From positions 1 through 64,000 of the forward strand of contig RSEE01000074.1 of NCBI GenBank assembly GCA_003971905.1: DNA of 64,000 bases, given 5' to 3'. Within the stretch, counting starts at the first letter, position 1, and the number at the start of each line of letters is the position of its first letter. Below the pieces are notes generated by a model, which saw only the letters and a list, made by a program, of their open reading frames with translations, was not told the DNA's origin and did no database searches. This document shows, one piece after another, positions 10,210 through 21,799 of this stretch. The translations under genes were made by a program, and so were the position numbers. Origin of the DNA: Moniliella sp. 'wahieum' (taxonomy: Eukaryota > Basidiomycota > Moniliellomycetes > Moniliellales > Moniliellaceae).

Positions 10210-12475
10210 ATGTCGGTTTTCAAAACCCCTACGCACTCCCGCCGTTTCAGGCGTTGCGCCCGCCACCAAACAGAGCCCGCGCCCCCCCGTCGTCATCCGC
10301 ATCCGCGCTGCGCTCGGCGGCGCTGCTGTCGGCGCTTCTGCAGGCATGTGACGTGCGCGTACGTGTGCTCCAGAACGCCATCTTCTTAGCCCCCCTTCCC
10401 GCCGCCACCCAGCTGGCCGGGCGACGAGCCGACTGGGCCTATCTTACCGACAGCCCGCCCGCTGCGTCCGACGCCGAGCTGGTGCGTGGCGTGGTGGAGG
10501 TGAGCGTGCCGTCGGACCGGATGGTGGCGCAGGTGCGCGTGAGTCTGTGTGCGGACCAGGTCGTGTCCATCTCGACTCGGCCGCGCCACAGTGCCGGTCA
10601 GCTGGGAGCAGACGGCGGCCTTTGATCGCGTGCTCACTTCCCCGCCAGCAGTGGCACTGCGCTTGCCTCGTCCACCCCGAACCACGGCGTTCCCGCTCCC
10701 ACACCCCGGCATCCTCTCGTGCTCTCGTTCCGGCTCCCGCTCCCAGACGCCATCTTACGCCGATTTGCACTTCCTCCCACCTTCATCTGCCCCGCCTCTG
10801 GCCGGCCGCGGGCAGCCCAGCTCCAGCACCGACCGCCGGCCCGCAGCTCTTTCCGTTCGCTTGTCCATGCCTCGCGCTCGCGCTCCCGTGGTGTGGTGCT
10901 GGGCGACGTCGCCGAGCTCGAGTCAGATGGTGAGCCACGCGGCCGGTCGGCACTCAGCAGTGGCCATAGTTCCCGCCCACGCTCGCCCGATGACAACCCT
11001 GAGCTCCGGCCCCGCTCCCGTTCTCGTGGCCGATCTGCGGTTGTACGGCCTGCCACAACAGGACTCTCTTTCTCTCGTACAAGCAGCCCTTCCTCTCGGT
11101 TTTCCCGCCCTCCTTCAGCTGTGCTGACACCACCTACCAATCCTGAGCCTCCCCTTGAGCGTCCCTCCGTTCCGGTGTCGGATCCACCCTCGGATTCACC
11201 TTCATCTCTCATCCGTTCGGCTTCTGCAGGGGTGCGGTCGCTGTCGATCAACAGGTTACGCAGAGGTCTTTCTTCCTCCCGTGGTGGAGAAGACGGAGGC
11301 CGAACGTGTTTTGTCCAGCGCGGTCGGAGTGAGACAGGCCGGTCAGGCGTGCGTCATTCGTCTTTACCTCGACCTTCTCTCGATTTGACGTGGGTTGCAC
11401 GCGACGATTCAATGACGCGCGAGAATGATTACACCTCGGACTCGGGCTCGGACGAGGAAGGTGAAGGAATCTTGCTCGTTAAGGGGGAGCATGCGTACGT
11501 TACCATTCCTCTCTTGGTGTTCCCTCTCCATCTGGTTCTAACCTTTTTTGGCCCGTGAGTAGCTTTGAATTTTCGTTTATCATGCCGTCGGATGCTCCAC
11601 CTTATGAACGCAGTCCGTTTGGTCGCGTGAAGTGGACCATCAAGGCGACTGTTGTCGGTGGCGGTCGGGCCCGATCGAACGTAGAAGATGTGGCAGAGGT
11701 GTATCCCATTGTCATTCCCAATCCTGAGCATTTCTTCGCCACACCCCTCTCGATCTTGTACCACGACCTGCACCCGACTGTGGGGTTGCTATCTCTCTCT
11801 CTCACCTCCACCTCAGTCTCTGTCGGAGGCGTGCTGCACATCGAGGTCCAGTCGCCTCAGCCCCCCCCTGACCTCGCTGTTTACCTGTGTCGCGTCACAC
11901 TGGAAACGACGATTGATCTCACGACGCGACGGAGGGGGAAGCAACGTGCACCCGTCCAGCGACATCGTCTCTTTGAACAAGGCTGGGTCCCACCCAAGCC
12001 GGGAAGTACCAAGCCCGGGGAGGGCGACGAGGCCCAAGGCCCGATCCGCATGCCTGGTTCCCACCAGCCGTGGGGTCTTGAGGCCACCGTCCGCCTGCCT
12101 GATGACAATGCGATCCGGCCGACCACCATGCCTGGGTCCCGCGCTTCGATCCGGTTCACGCATTCCCTATTGGTGGAAATCGTCCATTGCCGCCAAGGGA
12201 CTACGGGCGCTGAGGGCGCACCTCCCGAACTTGCCGAAGGCGAGCGAAAATCAAGGTTTTCGCGCTCCGGCAAGCTGTGGTGATCCCCTCCTTGCGTGGC
12301 GTACAACGCGGTTACGCTCCCTCTTTACACTCGCTCAGATCCTCTTGAGGGCGCCGAGGCTCGACCCCAACTGAACCCACATGGGAAAGATGAGCATGCG
12401 CGGTGTGTGTGTGGGCTTTCTCTCGAGGAGCTCAAGGCCCAGCAACAAGCCCTTTATTTACTGCTACTCCAGTGA
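10210..12475 (+). CDS. Alpha-arrestin-like trafficking adaptor
   Basis: Fungal alpha-arrestins recruit Rsp5/Nedd4-type ubiquitin ligases to plasma-membrane transporters and so drive endocytosis. The N-terminal arrestin fold starts around DVRVRVLQNAIFLAPLPA and VRGVVEVSVPSDR. It is followed by about 250 residues of Ser/Arg/Pro-rich low complexity. The core resumes with GILLVKGEHA, then after an intron FEFSFIMPSDAPPYERSPFG and RVKWTIKATV. The C-terminal domain continues to VTLPLYTRSDP and RCVCGLSLEELKAQQQAL before the stop at 12473-12475. The intron 11495-11562 has donor GTACGT, branch CTAAC and acceptor TAG, and splices in frame (EHA to FEF). The start at 10210 is the only nearby ATG and needs a frame change soon after. 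I see no clear PPxY motif. Confidence 0.85.
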
Positions 12476-13204
12476 TTGCCGAGGCGAATTCCGAAGGCAA
12501 GCGGGAGAATTGCCATCTGACTGGGCGCATCGCCTCAGGTTATCGTCCGAGGAAAACAACCCGTGTTTGACGGGCGGAGGAGAACAATCAAGCGCGTGCC
12601 TCGCCAAGTCTGCAAGCCTCCGCCCCTAGGCTTGTTCCCGACCACTCGCTGCCGGCTATAGCCTCAAACGCGCCACCGCTGTACGACGCACATAATTTTG
12701 CATCATCCTTACCGGCTTGACCAAAACGGTCAATCATGATCTGCATCATCAACGGGGCACACGTATTTATCTGTTGTCGAACGTTTATATCCAGTGCACA
12801 ACGAAGGGTAAATGCTGAACATGGCTGCTATATGGTAGCCCGGTTGTGTATGAAAGGGAGGTAGATGAAGTGCCGCCGGGCACACTGAGGGGTCCTGGGC
12901 CCTGTTCGGCTGGAAGGGTGTAGGTGTGCGTGAGACGGGACTTCTCGCCAAACCGTGGGGGTGTATCTGAGTTTCAAGCATAGGCCTAGCGATCCCCTCC
13001 CCAAAGTAGGTTCGCTACGTGGAAGACATTTGCATTACATGACAACCCAGGTTGCCTGGTGGCTATGTGTGGGTGCACTGCCATGCACCACGCCTTGATT
13101 GCGAGCCAGGGGCTATGGGCCGCCGGCCAACCGGCGGGGGCAGTCTGAGTTGGCGCAGTATGATCGATGATCGATCAAAGCCAAGGGGCTGTGAAGCGTA
13201 ATTG
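12476..13204. other. Intergenic, no supported gene
   Basis: Holds a heptad array at 13161-13177 (TGA TCGA TGA TCGA TCA) about 30 bp before the next ATG. Nothing else recognised. Confidence 0.55.
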
Positions 13205-13747
13205 ATGGCCAACTCCTCCTCCCTGCTTTATCCTCCCCCCTCCCACCACCCCCACCCCCACCGCCGCTTCCGCCCCTGCATCGCCATCATACCCGTCATG
13301 GTGACGCGGCAAGCCGTCCTGCTTTATTTGGTTGCGCTCATCTGCCCCCCGGCGGGGGTAGGTTGGGTGCGCGGCGTCTGGACCTGGTCTACCTTGGCCA
13401 GCATTGTGCCCCTTGTGGGCCACGTATGGGCACTCTACGTTGTCTGGCTCTACACGCGGGCGTGCGAGCAATACGGCCCGCACGGGTTTGTCTACCGCCG
13501 GGGCAAGTATGAACCGTTGTTGCCCACAATTGTGCGTTCGCCGCGTCCACCCGTCTCAGCATGGGCAGCCCGCGCTCCAGCCGGCACCCCAGCATCTCCA
13601 CTCGTCTCACCGCGTCGCCTGCGTCGCCTGCATCGTCGACGGCCAACGGCAAGCCCGTCACGACGACATTGGGCAACAACTCGACGGTATGTCTTTGTTC
13701 TGTTCTGTTTTGATCTGTTTGTTGCTCTTGCTGTGCGGATACAGTAA
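13205..13747 (+). CDS. Pmp3/UPF0057-type small membrane proteolipid with long C-terminal tail
   Basis: The core LLYLVALICPPAGVGWVRG, then SIVPLVGHVWALYVVW, matches the two-helix Pmp3 family, which affects membrane potential and salt tolerance in yeast. Classic members have about 55 residues. This one has a His/Pro-rich leader (unless translation begins at the second ATG, 13298) and a basic, Ser/Thr-rich tail. A 58-nt intron with donor GTATGT (13687) and acceptor ACAG (13744) is likely; splicing in the Ser/Thr-rich frame gives a stop at 13745-13747. Reaching that frame requires one switch near 13530. Family call fairly sure, tail structure unsure. Confidence 0.7.
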   Translation: MANSSSLLYPPPSHHPHPHRRFRPCIAIIPVMVTRQAVLLYLVALICPPAGVGWVRGVWTWSTLASIVPLVGHVWALYVVWLYTRACEQYGPHGFVYRRGKYEPLLPTIVRSPRPPVSAWAARAPAGTPASPLVSPRRLRRLHRRRPTASPSRRHWATTRRYVFVLFCFDLFVALAVRIQ

Positions 13748-14431
13748 AGCGCATCGCAAGGGCTGCTGTGGCCAGACGGGATGGCTGACTGGAAACGATA
13801 GTATGGCACCATTGCCTGACGACGGGATGGCCATCTGTTCTGTAACCCTGAAGACTCTTCGCACGTTTCTCTCTTGGGCCATCACCCCTGCACCGTGGAT
13901 AGCGTGTTGTGCGCGCACCAGGATGGCCCCAATGCACCTTCTTGCTGGTAGGATCCACCACCACTTCTTCTCGCAGAGCATGCGCTTGCCTCGCGCCCGC
14001 CTCTGGAGGCCGGTCGGACGGAGCGTGTCGAATGCTGCGTTCGGGACCGCACGAATGATCAATCTGCGCCACAGGAACCAAGCGGGCGTAGCAGCCGTAG
14101 CTGCCAGACCTATCATAGCTCGCCTGTCCAGCACGCCCCATCCCATTTCTTCTCCGATCTCGATCTCACGCGTCACGCGTCACGTCGCCCCACTTGCCGC
14201 TGCTGCGCAGCGCCCACGTGGCCCGCGGAATGGCGCGGAACCCGCGTCGTGTGGTGTCGCTGGGGCATGGGGCCAGTGTAGGTGGAGCAGGTGCGATGGA
14301 TGGATCCACGGTTGGATGATCCATCCAGCGCCAGATGCAGCCCGCCCCCCCCACAACCACTCTCCCCTCCTTCCCCCCCCCCCCGCCTCCATCCTCCCCC
14401 CCTTCTCACCACCACCGCCAGATCTTCCACC
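13748..14431. other. Intergenic, promoter side of SND1
   Basis: No recognised gene. Contains the heptad array TCA CGCG TCA CGCG TCA at 14166-14182 and pyrimidine-rich tracts (C-runs near 14345-14400) directly before the SND1 ATG. Confidence 0.5.
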
Positions 14432-17305
14432 ATGGTTGCCCTCCTTCCCGGGACGGTGCGCAGCGTCCCCAGCGGCGACACGCTCCTTGTCCTTCCTGCC
14501 GGCGCGGCGCCCGACACTCCGCCCGTTATGCTCCACGTCGCCGGCATCCAAGCCCCGCGTCTCGGTTCGCGTGATCGCCCCGACGAGCCTGGCGCGTATG
14601 CTGCCGCGAGGCCCTCCGTGTCCTTGCGGTGGGCAAGCCTGTCCGCTGGCGCCCGCCTACACTGTCCCCTCTGCCGGCCCCGACAGTTCGGGCCCGGGAG
14701 TATGCGCATGTGTTTCTGCCGCCGGTTGCGGCTGGACCCGGACCGCAACGTGGCTGTTGAGTTGATTACGCAGGGAGCTGCCCGGGTTCACGAAGGTCGC
14801 ACGCCCGCCACTTCCGCGGAAGATGCATGGCGCGAGCCGCTGCGCAATGCTCAGAGCCAGGCCCAGCAGGCTGCTCGCGGACTCTGGGCGCCCATCCCCC
14901 CCCGCGTCCCAATGTGCAGCGCGACATGCCGGCGCCGACGCTGCCTTTCTTTACTGCTCACAAGGACGAGTTGATCGATGCGGTGGTTGAGCAGGTCAAG
15001 GACGGGTCAATGCTGCGTGTGCGGCTGCTGCTCTCGCCGCAGGAACACCAGATGCTCAACCTGGGACTTGCTGGTGCGCGTGCGCCACGCTAAACTCGCT
15101 TCACCCGGACGATGCGACGAACGAGGCTTTGGGAAAAGAGGCCGCGCGCTTTGTCGAGGACAAGCTTCTCCAGCGGACCGTCAAAGTTCGTCTTCTTTCG
15201 CTCCCGCCCAGCGCATCCGCTGCACCTGCGATGAGCACCCTCTTGGCTGGGAATGGAAAGACGCCGGCGGAGGAACCTCCGCAAGCGGCGTCACACCTTA
15301 TCGGAACGGTTCTTCACCCTGCCGGCGACATTGCTCAGTTCTCCTTGCCGCTGGCTTGGCCAAGGTCATCGACTGGCATGCCGGTGTCGTTAATGCGGGC
15401 TTCCCAGGCAAGATGGAGCAGTACCGTGCCGCCGAACGGATGGCCAAAGAGCACCGCCGTGGTCTTTGGGCCAACCTGACCACTCCCTCCTCTCGTGCGG
15501 CACCCACCAACACTTCGTCCGGGGCCGGGATCAAGATCAATGGCCGGGTGCTGAGCAAAGGAAGTGTATTGGAAGGAACCGTCGTTCGTGTTGTTTCTCC
15601 CGATTCGCTTTGATTGCGCCCAATGATGGGGGCGCCGAGCAGCGCATCTTTTTTGCTTCGCTTCGTGCACCGCAAGCTAAAGATGAGCAGCTGGCAGGGT
15701 ACGCCGCGGAGGCGCGGGAGTGGTTGCGTTCCAAGACGATTGGCAAGCCTGTGCGGGTCGTTGGACTACATCAAACCGCGAGATGGCGAGTATGGGGAGA
15801 AAGTATGCGGTACTGTGTTTAGCTTGAACAAGAAGAAAGGTTCGGCGGCCTCGCTGGGGGAACAGTTGGTGGCGCAGGGGTTGCTGCTAATCCACCGGCA
15901 CCGCAAGGACGACGAGGATGTGGCGGCGGGTTACACGGATCTGGTTACGGCCGAGGCCACCGCGCTCGCCGCGCATAAGGGCCTCCACTCTGGCCAGGCC
16001 AAGCTCCAGTCCCGTGTGGCCGAAGCCAGTGAGACTGCCGCGCGGGCCAACACCTTCCTCAGCGGCTTCAAGCGGGCTGGTAAGCTGGAAGGTGTGGTGG
16101 AGCACGTGGCTAGCCCAGCCCGGGTGCGGGTGTACGTCCCTCGCGAAAATGCGCGTTTGACACTCGTTTTGGCTGGTGTCCGTGCGCCTCGCACCGCGCG
16201 CCAGGGCTCTGGTGAGCGGGACCCCCCGGCGCAGCGGAGGCATTGCATTATGCTCAACTTCATCTCTCCCAGCGGGATGTTACATTTGAGTCCATGCTAC
16301 CGATCGGACTGGTGCGTTTATTGGTGTTCTTTACCTGTCGCACAATGACAACTATGCCCTTGACCTTGTCCGGCAAGGGTTCGCCGAAGTGCTTCCACGG
16401 CAGACAGTTTGGACTTTGTCAATGAGCTGTATGCTGCTGAAGAGGAGGCTAAGGCTGAGGGAAAGGGGATCTGGAAGAGGAGGCGCAAGCAGCGGCGGCC
16501 GCCGCTGCCGCCCCGGCCCCACCAAGCCGCAGGCCGAGTACGCCGAGGTACGCGTTACCAACATTCGAGGCGATGGGGGAGAAGACGAACGATTTGGCTT
16601 CAGCGTCCAGCTCTGTCAGCCGCCTCGGAACTGGAACAGCTGGTTGCCGAGTTGTCCCTCGCTTCGACCCAGGCTGCCCCGCTGGTAGCCACCAAGCCGC
16701 GGCCAGGGGATTGGGTGGCGGCGCAGCAGGGAGGCGAATGGGTGCGGGCAGTGGTGCAGAAGCCGAGCCCGGGGCAAAAGGGGGTGAAGGTTCACTTGGC
16801 TGATTCGGGTACGGTGACCGAGGTTCCCCTTTCGGCCATCCGTGCTTTGGACTCGCGCTTTGGCCGAACCCGTCTTCCAGCCCGGCATCCGGCGCGCTTG
16901 GCCTTTGCCCAGCTGTGGGACACGCCTGGGAGGATGCGGCGGGGATGCGATTTGGGCGTTCCGCCAGGCAGTCGAGGACCGCAAGTTGCTCGCGCGCATT
17001 GTCCATCGCGAAGGCGGCCCTGCGAAGAAGGCGTGGGGAGGCAAGGCGGCGGCAGGGCCAGCTTCGTGCGGGGCTTTTGCATGTGGTTCTCATGATCCCA
17101 CGACGAGCGCATCCTCGACCCTGCTCAGAGCATCAACCGCGACTGGTTGCGGCCGGGTGGGCTGTGCCGGAAGGGCGCGCGGGGCTACGCATCGGACCCG
17201 ACCCACTCCCTGACGGCCACTGCGATCGCCGACGCTGCGCGTGACGCGCGCCGGCAGCGTGCGGGGATCTTCCTCTACGGAGACCCGACCGCCGACGAGG
17301 AGTAA
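14432..17305 (+). CDS. SND1: Tudor-SN: staphylococcal nuclease-like repeats plus Tudor domain
   Basis: Tudor-SN (SND1/p100) is a cytoplasmic and stress-granule RNA-binding protein with four nuclease-like OB folds, a Tudor domain and a partial fifth fold. Start MVALLPGTVRSVPSGDTLLV has the Kozak-like ACCATGG. SN1 spans about 14440-14900 (HVAGIQAPRLG). SN2 spans 14935-15470 (LIDAVVEQVKDGSMLRVRLL). SN3 spans 15535-15990 (GRVLSKGSVLEGTVVRVVSP). SN4 spans 16080-16470 (KLEGVVEHVASPARVRVYVP). The Tudor domain is at 16695-16960 (RPGDWVAAQQGGEWVRAVVQ). The C-terminus GIFLYGDPTADEE resembles the family's usual ending. The span of about 955 codons fits the family (about 900) without introns, but roughly eight frame switches are needed, consistent with indel errors. 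The first nuclease folds appear to lack a clear catalytic set, as is common in this family. Confidence 0.93.
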
Positions 17306-18635
17306 CGCCAAAAGAACCGTCTATCGTGAATCGTTCCATGGGGGCGAACCTTCGGCCCAAGCTCCGCCGCGCCAACTGAGCAAAACATCCAAGAACCGCA
17401 TGAACGCTGTGCCAAACAAAAGCATGATCTTTTTGCATGAGATACGATGGGTCATCAAGCTCGGTTGAGATATTCGTTGGACCCGATGAGGTCATTCTGT
17501 AGCGTTTAGGATGTCTGGTTCGTTTTTCCCCAGCAAGCGCAAGGGCTGTGCGGGGGGGGGGGGGGGGACAATGGAAGGATGGAAGGAAGCAGTCTTGAGA
17601 TGAGAACTATGCGATGTCGCTGCATGGGCTGCTTGCGATATCGAGAGGCCCAGTTTGGGCGACAGCATGCATGCATCAATTCTCAGGACATGTGACAGCG
17701 CATCACCGCACCAGCACAGTTGGCAACAGTGGGCTGAAGACCCTGCGATGGACTGCGTTGCACGCCAAGCGGCGGTTGCCCGGCCTCCCTTGCGCGCCGT
17801 AGCATCAGGCCCAAGGGGCCCAGAGCTACACAGGAAGGACGCGCTTGCATCTGCAACGCTGCAAACGATGTAGTCGCAAGCTACGAACAGCCGCACATCA
17901 GCCTGATGGCTCAGCCGGTGGAGGGGAGGCGTGTGAAGCGGGCAGGCTTGCAGGGTCACTAGTCACTCACGCATGTGAGTGCGTGTGTGAAGTCAGCATT
18001 TTCTGGCTTTTTCTTGACGTGCTTGGCGGGGCCGTCGCGGGGACGAGCATGCAGCTGGGCGTGTGTGTTGTGTAGCCTTAACCGCACGACCCTTGCTCCT
18101 CCCCAATCCAGCAGGTGGGAGCGGCGCTGGGCTGGATGCTGGCCCCGCCGCTTGCAATTTGAAACGAGCCTGACCGATGATCGCCCGCCCGAGGCAGCAC
18201 GACACCGCAGGAGCGCGCAAGCGAGCCACTCGCTTCGTTTCACATTTGGGCTGCACTGGCCCCGTGCCGGCAGCCCCCGCCCATTAGAAAGTTGCACTTG
18301 TCTCGCACAAGCGGGAGGTTGAAGCAGCATTCCACGCCCCGAGGAAAGACTGGACCAGGCACAGGTTGACACTGCATTCTACTCGCAGCAGCACGACCTC
18401 CCATCCCTTGCGCCATTCATCATCCATCTGTCCATCCATCCATCATCCATCCATCGCCATCTGCCCATCCATCCGTCCATCCATCCATCCATCTATCCAT
18501 TCATCCATCCGTCCACTTCCATCCATCCTTCCATCCATCCTTCATCCATCCTTCCATCCATCCTTCCATCCATCCTTCCATCCTCTTCCCCTCCCACTCG
18601 CCCCCCCTCCCCCCGCCGCACGCGCTTTCCCTGCC
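17306..18635. other. Intergenic, promoter side of chitinase
   Basis: No recognised gene. Notable items are a G-run at about 17551-17568, a single TCACTAGTCAC unit near 17956, and the CCAT-type microsatellite at 18417-18592. Confidence 0.5.
18417..18592. repeat. (CCAT)n / ATCC-type microsatellite
   Basis: An imperfect tetranucleotide repeat with interspersed CTTC and GTCC variants, ending about 45 bp before the chitinase ATG, so probably in the promoter or 5' UTR. Confidence 0.95.
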
Positions 18636-20132
18636 ATGCGCCTCCCTCTCCGGTCGTCGTCCTCGCCTCCCTTGCCCTCGGCAGCGCAGCTGCCCACGCC
18701 GGCAGCTCCTACCACCACCATGCCCACGACCCCAGCCACGCCGACCACGACCGCCGCATCCTCCTATCTGGTGGCCAGGTGGGTGCCGAGATGAGTATCA
18801 TGCTCCAATTGGCGCACGCGGCGATGCCAATGCCTCCGCCTCTACCCATCATGCCCACCAGTTGGCGCAAACCTCCAGCTGCGGAGGGCGAGTGACGCCC
18901 AAGAACGGAACTTCATTGTTACCGGCTACTGGCCTGATGTATGTCCCTCATCGCTGCCCCTACTTGTGTGACTAACCTCATCTTGCCTTGAAAGTGGGTT
19001 GGAGCGAGTTGAACCCAAGGACATCCCTGGGACAAATACGACCTGATCTATTATGCGTTTGGGATCCCCACACAGGGAGGCGACGTTAATCTGGATCTGG
19101 GTCCGACACGCTGCTCCAGCAGCTCGTATCCAATGCCAAGCAAAACAATGCCAAGGTCATCCTCTCTGTTGGGGGGTGGAGTGACAGCAAGTATTTCTCC
19201 TCGCTCGTTGGCTCTGCCTCATCGCGGAGCAAGTTTGCCGCTACACTCAAAAACTACTACACCAATACTCACTGGTGGCATTGACATTGATTGGGAGTCC
19301 CCAACGACTCGGGTGCCGGATCCAACCAGAAAAGTAGCTCGGACCGGCCAACTTTGCCACTTTCCTCACTTTGCTCCGCAGTGAGATGCCCAACGCTATC
19401 CTCTCCACCGCCACGACCCAATCAACGTGGAACGGACCGAACGGGGATCCGGTAAAGGATGTGTCCAAGGCCGCCGCCGCTCTCGACTTTGTCTTTGTCA
19501 TGAACTACGACGTCTGGGGCTCGGGCTCCAAGCCTGGGCCCAACGCACCCCTGGCCGACATTTGCGGTGACTCGTCCCAACCCGAAGCGTCCGCTGCAGC
19601 GTCGGTGGCCGCATGGACCGCCGCAGGAATGCCAAGGGAGAAGATCATCATGGGTATGCCCATGTACGGCTATGTCTCCAAATCGTCCGCCACCAAGTTG
19701 CAAGAACGTGCCTCGCTGGATGAAGGAAAAGGTGCTCACCATTCCCACCGTCGTCCGACGCAAGCCGAGATTCAAGAGCAGCAAAGTTTGCTTCACCCCG
19801 GCCAGGGCTCTTCTTTCAAACAATCTACCCTTTCTTCGGGGCAGAACACTTAACGTCATGGTCACCCAGGGCTACCTGATCAAGGACTCGACGGGCAACT
19901 TTAAAGCTCAATCCGGCTGGACGCTCCAGCGGGATGCTTGTTCCGACACTCCCTATATGTACAACCACCAGCAAGTGATCACCTACGACGATCCCTTGTC
20001 GATTTACGAAAAGAGTGTATTTTCTGCCCTGGCCGGCATTGCCGGCGTTGGTTTCTGGTCCATCGAGGGCGACACCAAAACCAAGATTTGGTCAATGCGG
20101 CTATCCGAGGACTGGCACTGCAACCCTTTTAA
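18636..20132 (+). CDS. Secreted glycoside hydrolase family 18 chitinase
   Basis: GH18 enzymes cleave chitin beta-1,4 bonds by substrate-assisted catalysis. From the ATG at 18636, one frame switch gives a signal peptide ([16 protein letters not shown]) and a His-rich mature start. The barrel opens with FIVTGYWPD; a 56-nt intron (18939-18994; GTATGT, branch ACTAAC, AAAG) joins it in frame to WVG. Strands follow: [39 protein letters not shown] with the catalytic Glu, [25 protein letters not shown] and [11 protein letters not shown]. The first Asp of DxxDxDxE is not readable, because the bases before GIDIDWE give Gly after a local frame break. Stop at 20130-20132 after ALQPF. Likely role: wall remodelling or chitin use. 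Confidence 0.92.
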
Positions 20133-21283
20133 CCTCAACCCCTTTTCCCAAGTCCCTATATCGCCACAGACCTTATTATCGTACCACTCGTCCTTCTCTT
20201 CTTTCTTTGCATTTTCGGTCGCTCGGAAGAACAACTTCCTCTCCCTGTACCGTCGTGTTCTTCTCAGCGACCCTCTTTCCCCCACTTTCAGTTGGACACC
20301 TATTTTTGCTGTCTCTCGCACCGCCTCTACGCACACCTTGTACAAGCTAATGTGGGTTTTTGGTTTAGCACGTGGTTTCCGTGTCTGCTGGATTGCTGGC
20401 TAAAGCAGGCAGTCTCTCACTCTCTTTGAGAGGCTTCCAGTATTTCCTAGATGGTAGCCATTGGGAACCCGTGTTCTCCAGTAAAAGGAATCGCATATTG
20501 GTTGCAGTACACCATGTCGTGACTGTCAGCTTAATACAGCCAATAATCGTAGCACCGTTACGTCCACTTCAAGTACATAACCAGCACGATAAACTTGGCC
20601 AGGGCGTTGGGGGAGGGTTGAATTCCATCCAACCCGACCCCCTGTGCCCGGCCTATTTGGACTTCCCGCCATCTGATTCTTGCAGGACAAGAAAGCACCT
20701 TCTTCCTATAATGTACCGACAGTAATATGGTATCGAGACTAAAGGCTACGCAGGAGGCTGACAATGGTGTGTGTGCGAGTAAGTGTGGCACATATTCACG
20801 TGTTATGTGCATTGGCCTGCATCTAGTGATTCTCCCCCACCGCGGCCGTTTTTTTCCCTGCTCACGACATCTCCTATTAGTTTAAGGATCAGCTCCACTG
20901 AAGTCTGTATGCTAAGTTCCTCCCTGGAACACCATCACACTAGCAACTGGATCGCTCTCTCGTCTCCACAGTGAACCCCCCGGCAAAAGGTTGCGATTAC
21001 ATCATACTATAGAGAGCACATATATAGTTAGTCCTTCTTCTCTTCAATTCTCTTCTCTTCTCTTTTCTCTTTTCATCTGTCTATACCAGAGAGCCGCATT
21101 TTGTACTCCTGTGTTTCTTGTAAAAGTGTAAACCGCCAGTATACACAGCCGTGACTCTATAGTCGGGAATGGACGAGGGATCCTGAACGACATTTTTGGA
21201 AGATGTAATGTTGCTTGGTACGTCTCTACGACAATATAATGAAGATCAAAAATACATGTATGCACTAATGTTGGAAAAAAAAT
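20133..21283. other. Intergenic, no supported gene
   Basis: Chitinase 3' flank followed by AT-richer DNA with a TTCTC-rich pyrimidine tract at 21032-21075. Nothing recognisable as a gene. Confidence 0.5.
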
Positions 21284-21371
21284 CGCCCCACGTGGGACTC
21301 GAACCCACAACCGTGAGATGAACCTCTTCGAATAAGAGTCTCAAATTCTACCGATTGAAAGCTAGGCTTGA
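21284..21371 (-). pseudogene. tRNA-Lys(CTT) pseudogene with small intron
   Basis: The 3' half is intact on the minus strand: anticodon stem TGAGA, loop CTCTTA with anticodon CTT, an insertion of about 13 nt in intron position, 3' stem TCTCA, T arm GTGGG-TTCGAGT-CCCAC, acceptor GTGGGGC with discriminator G, and a T-run terminator. The 5' half is degraded: bases at the 5' acceptor position (TCAAGCC) do not pair with GTGGGGC, and the D stem has mismatches although GGTAGA of the D loop remains. It could be a dead tRNA gene or a tRNA-derived element. Confidence 0.65.
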
Positions 21372-21799
21372 TACAAACTAACGGCCATACGCATCACCAA
21401 CGGTACACAGGAAGTTTTCTTGATGGACTGAAAAGCTTCAGACTTTGCCTTCACCAGCTTCTGTGTCGGTGACAATCGATGCCGCGCATCAGATCTCAGC
21501 GACTACTCCTTAAACACTGCCATACAAAGAAACAAACCCTACAGACGAGGCTTTGCCTCGACGTGCCAGCAGCCGCGCCGGTTCATTGGGACTGAGACGA
21601 AGACATCGGCGGGGGGAGCTGTGGGGAATTATATAGGCCACTCTCTCTTCGCCCTCTATAGGACAATGGCAGCGATAGCCCCACGTGCTGCATATCGCTG
21701 ATGCAATATCAGCCCAGCTGTTGGCAACTCCTCTTGGAGCGTTTCAAATTGGCCTGTATATGAGGCTGCCAGTGGTGGCCCGTGTACCGGGGGCTAGTA

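Noticed and set aside
10634..11251. 205-codon minus-strand ORF opposite the arrestin gene
   Set aside because: Arg/Glu/Gly-rich shadow of the Ser/Arg-rich plus-strand coding sequence, no domain.
14335..14430. Upstream Pro-rich extension of SND1
   Set aside because: Pyrimidine-rich leader; the ATG at 14432 has good context and begins the family's N-terminal sequence.
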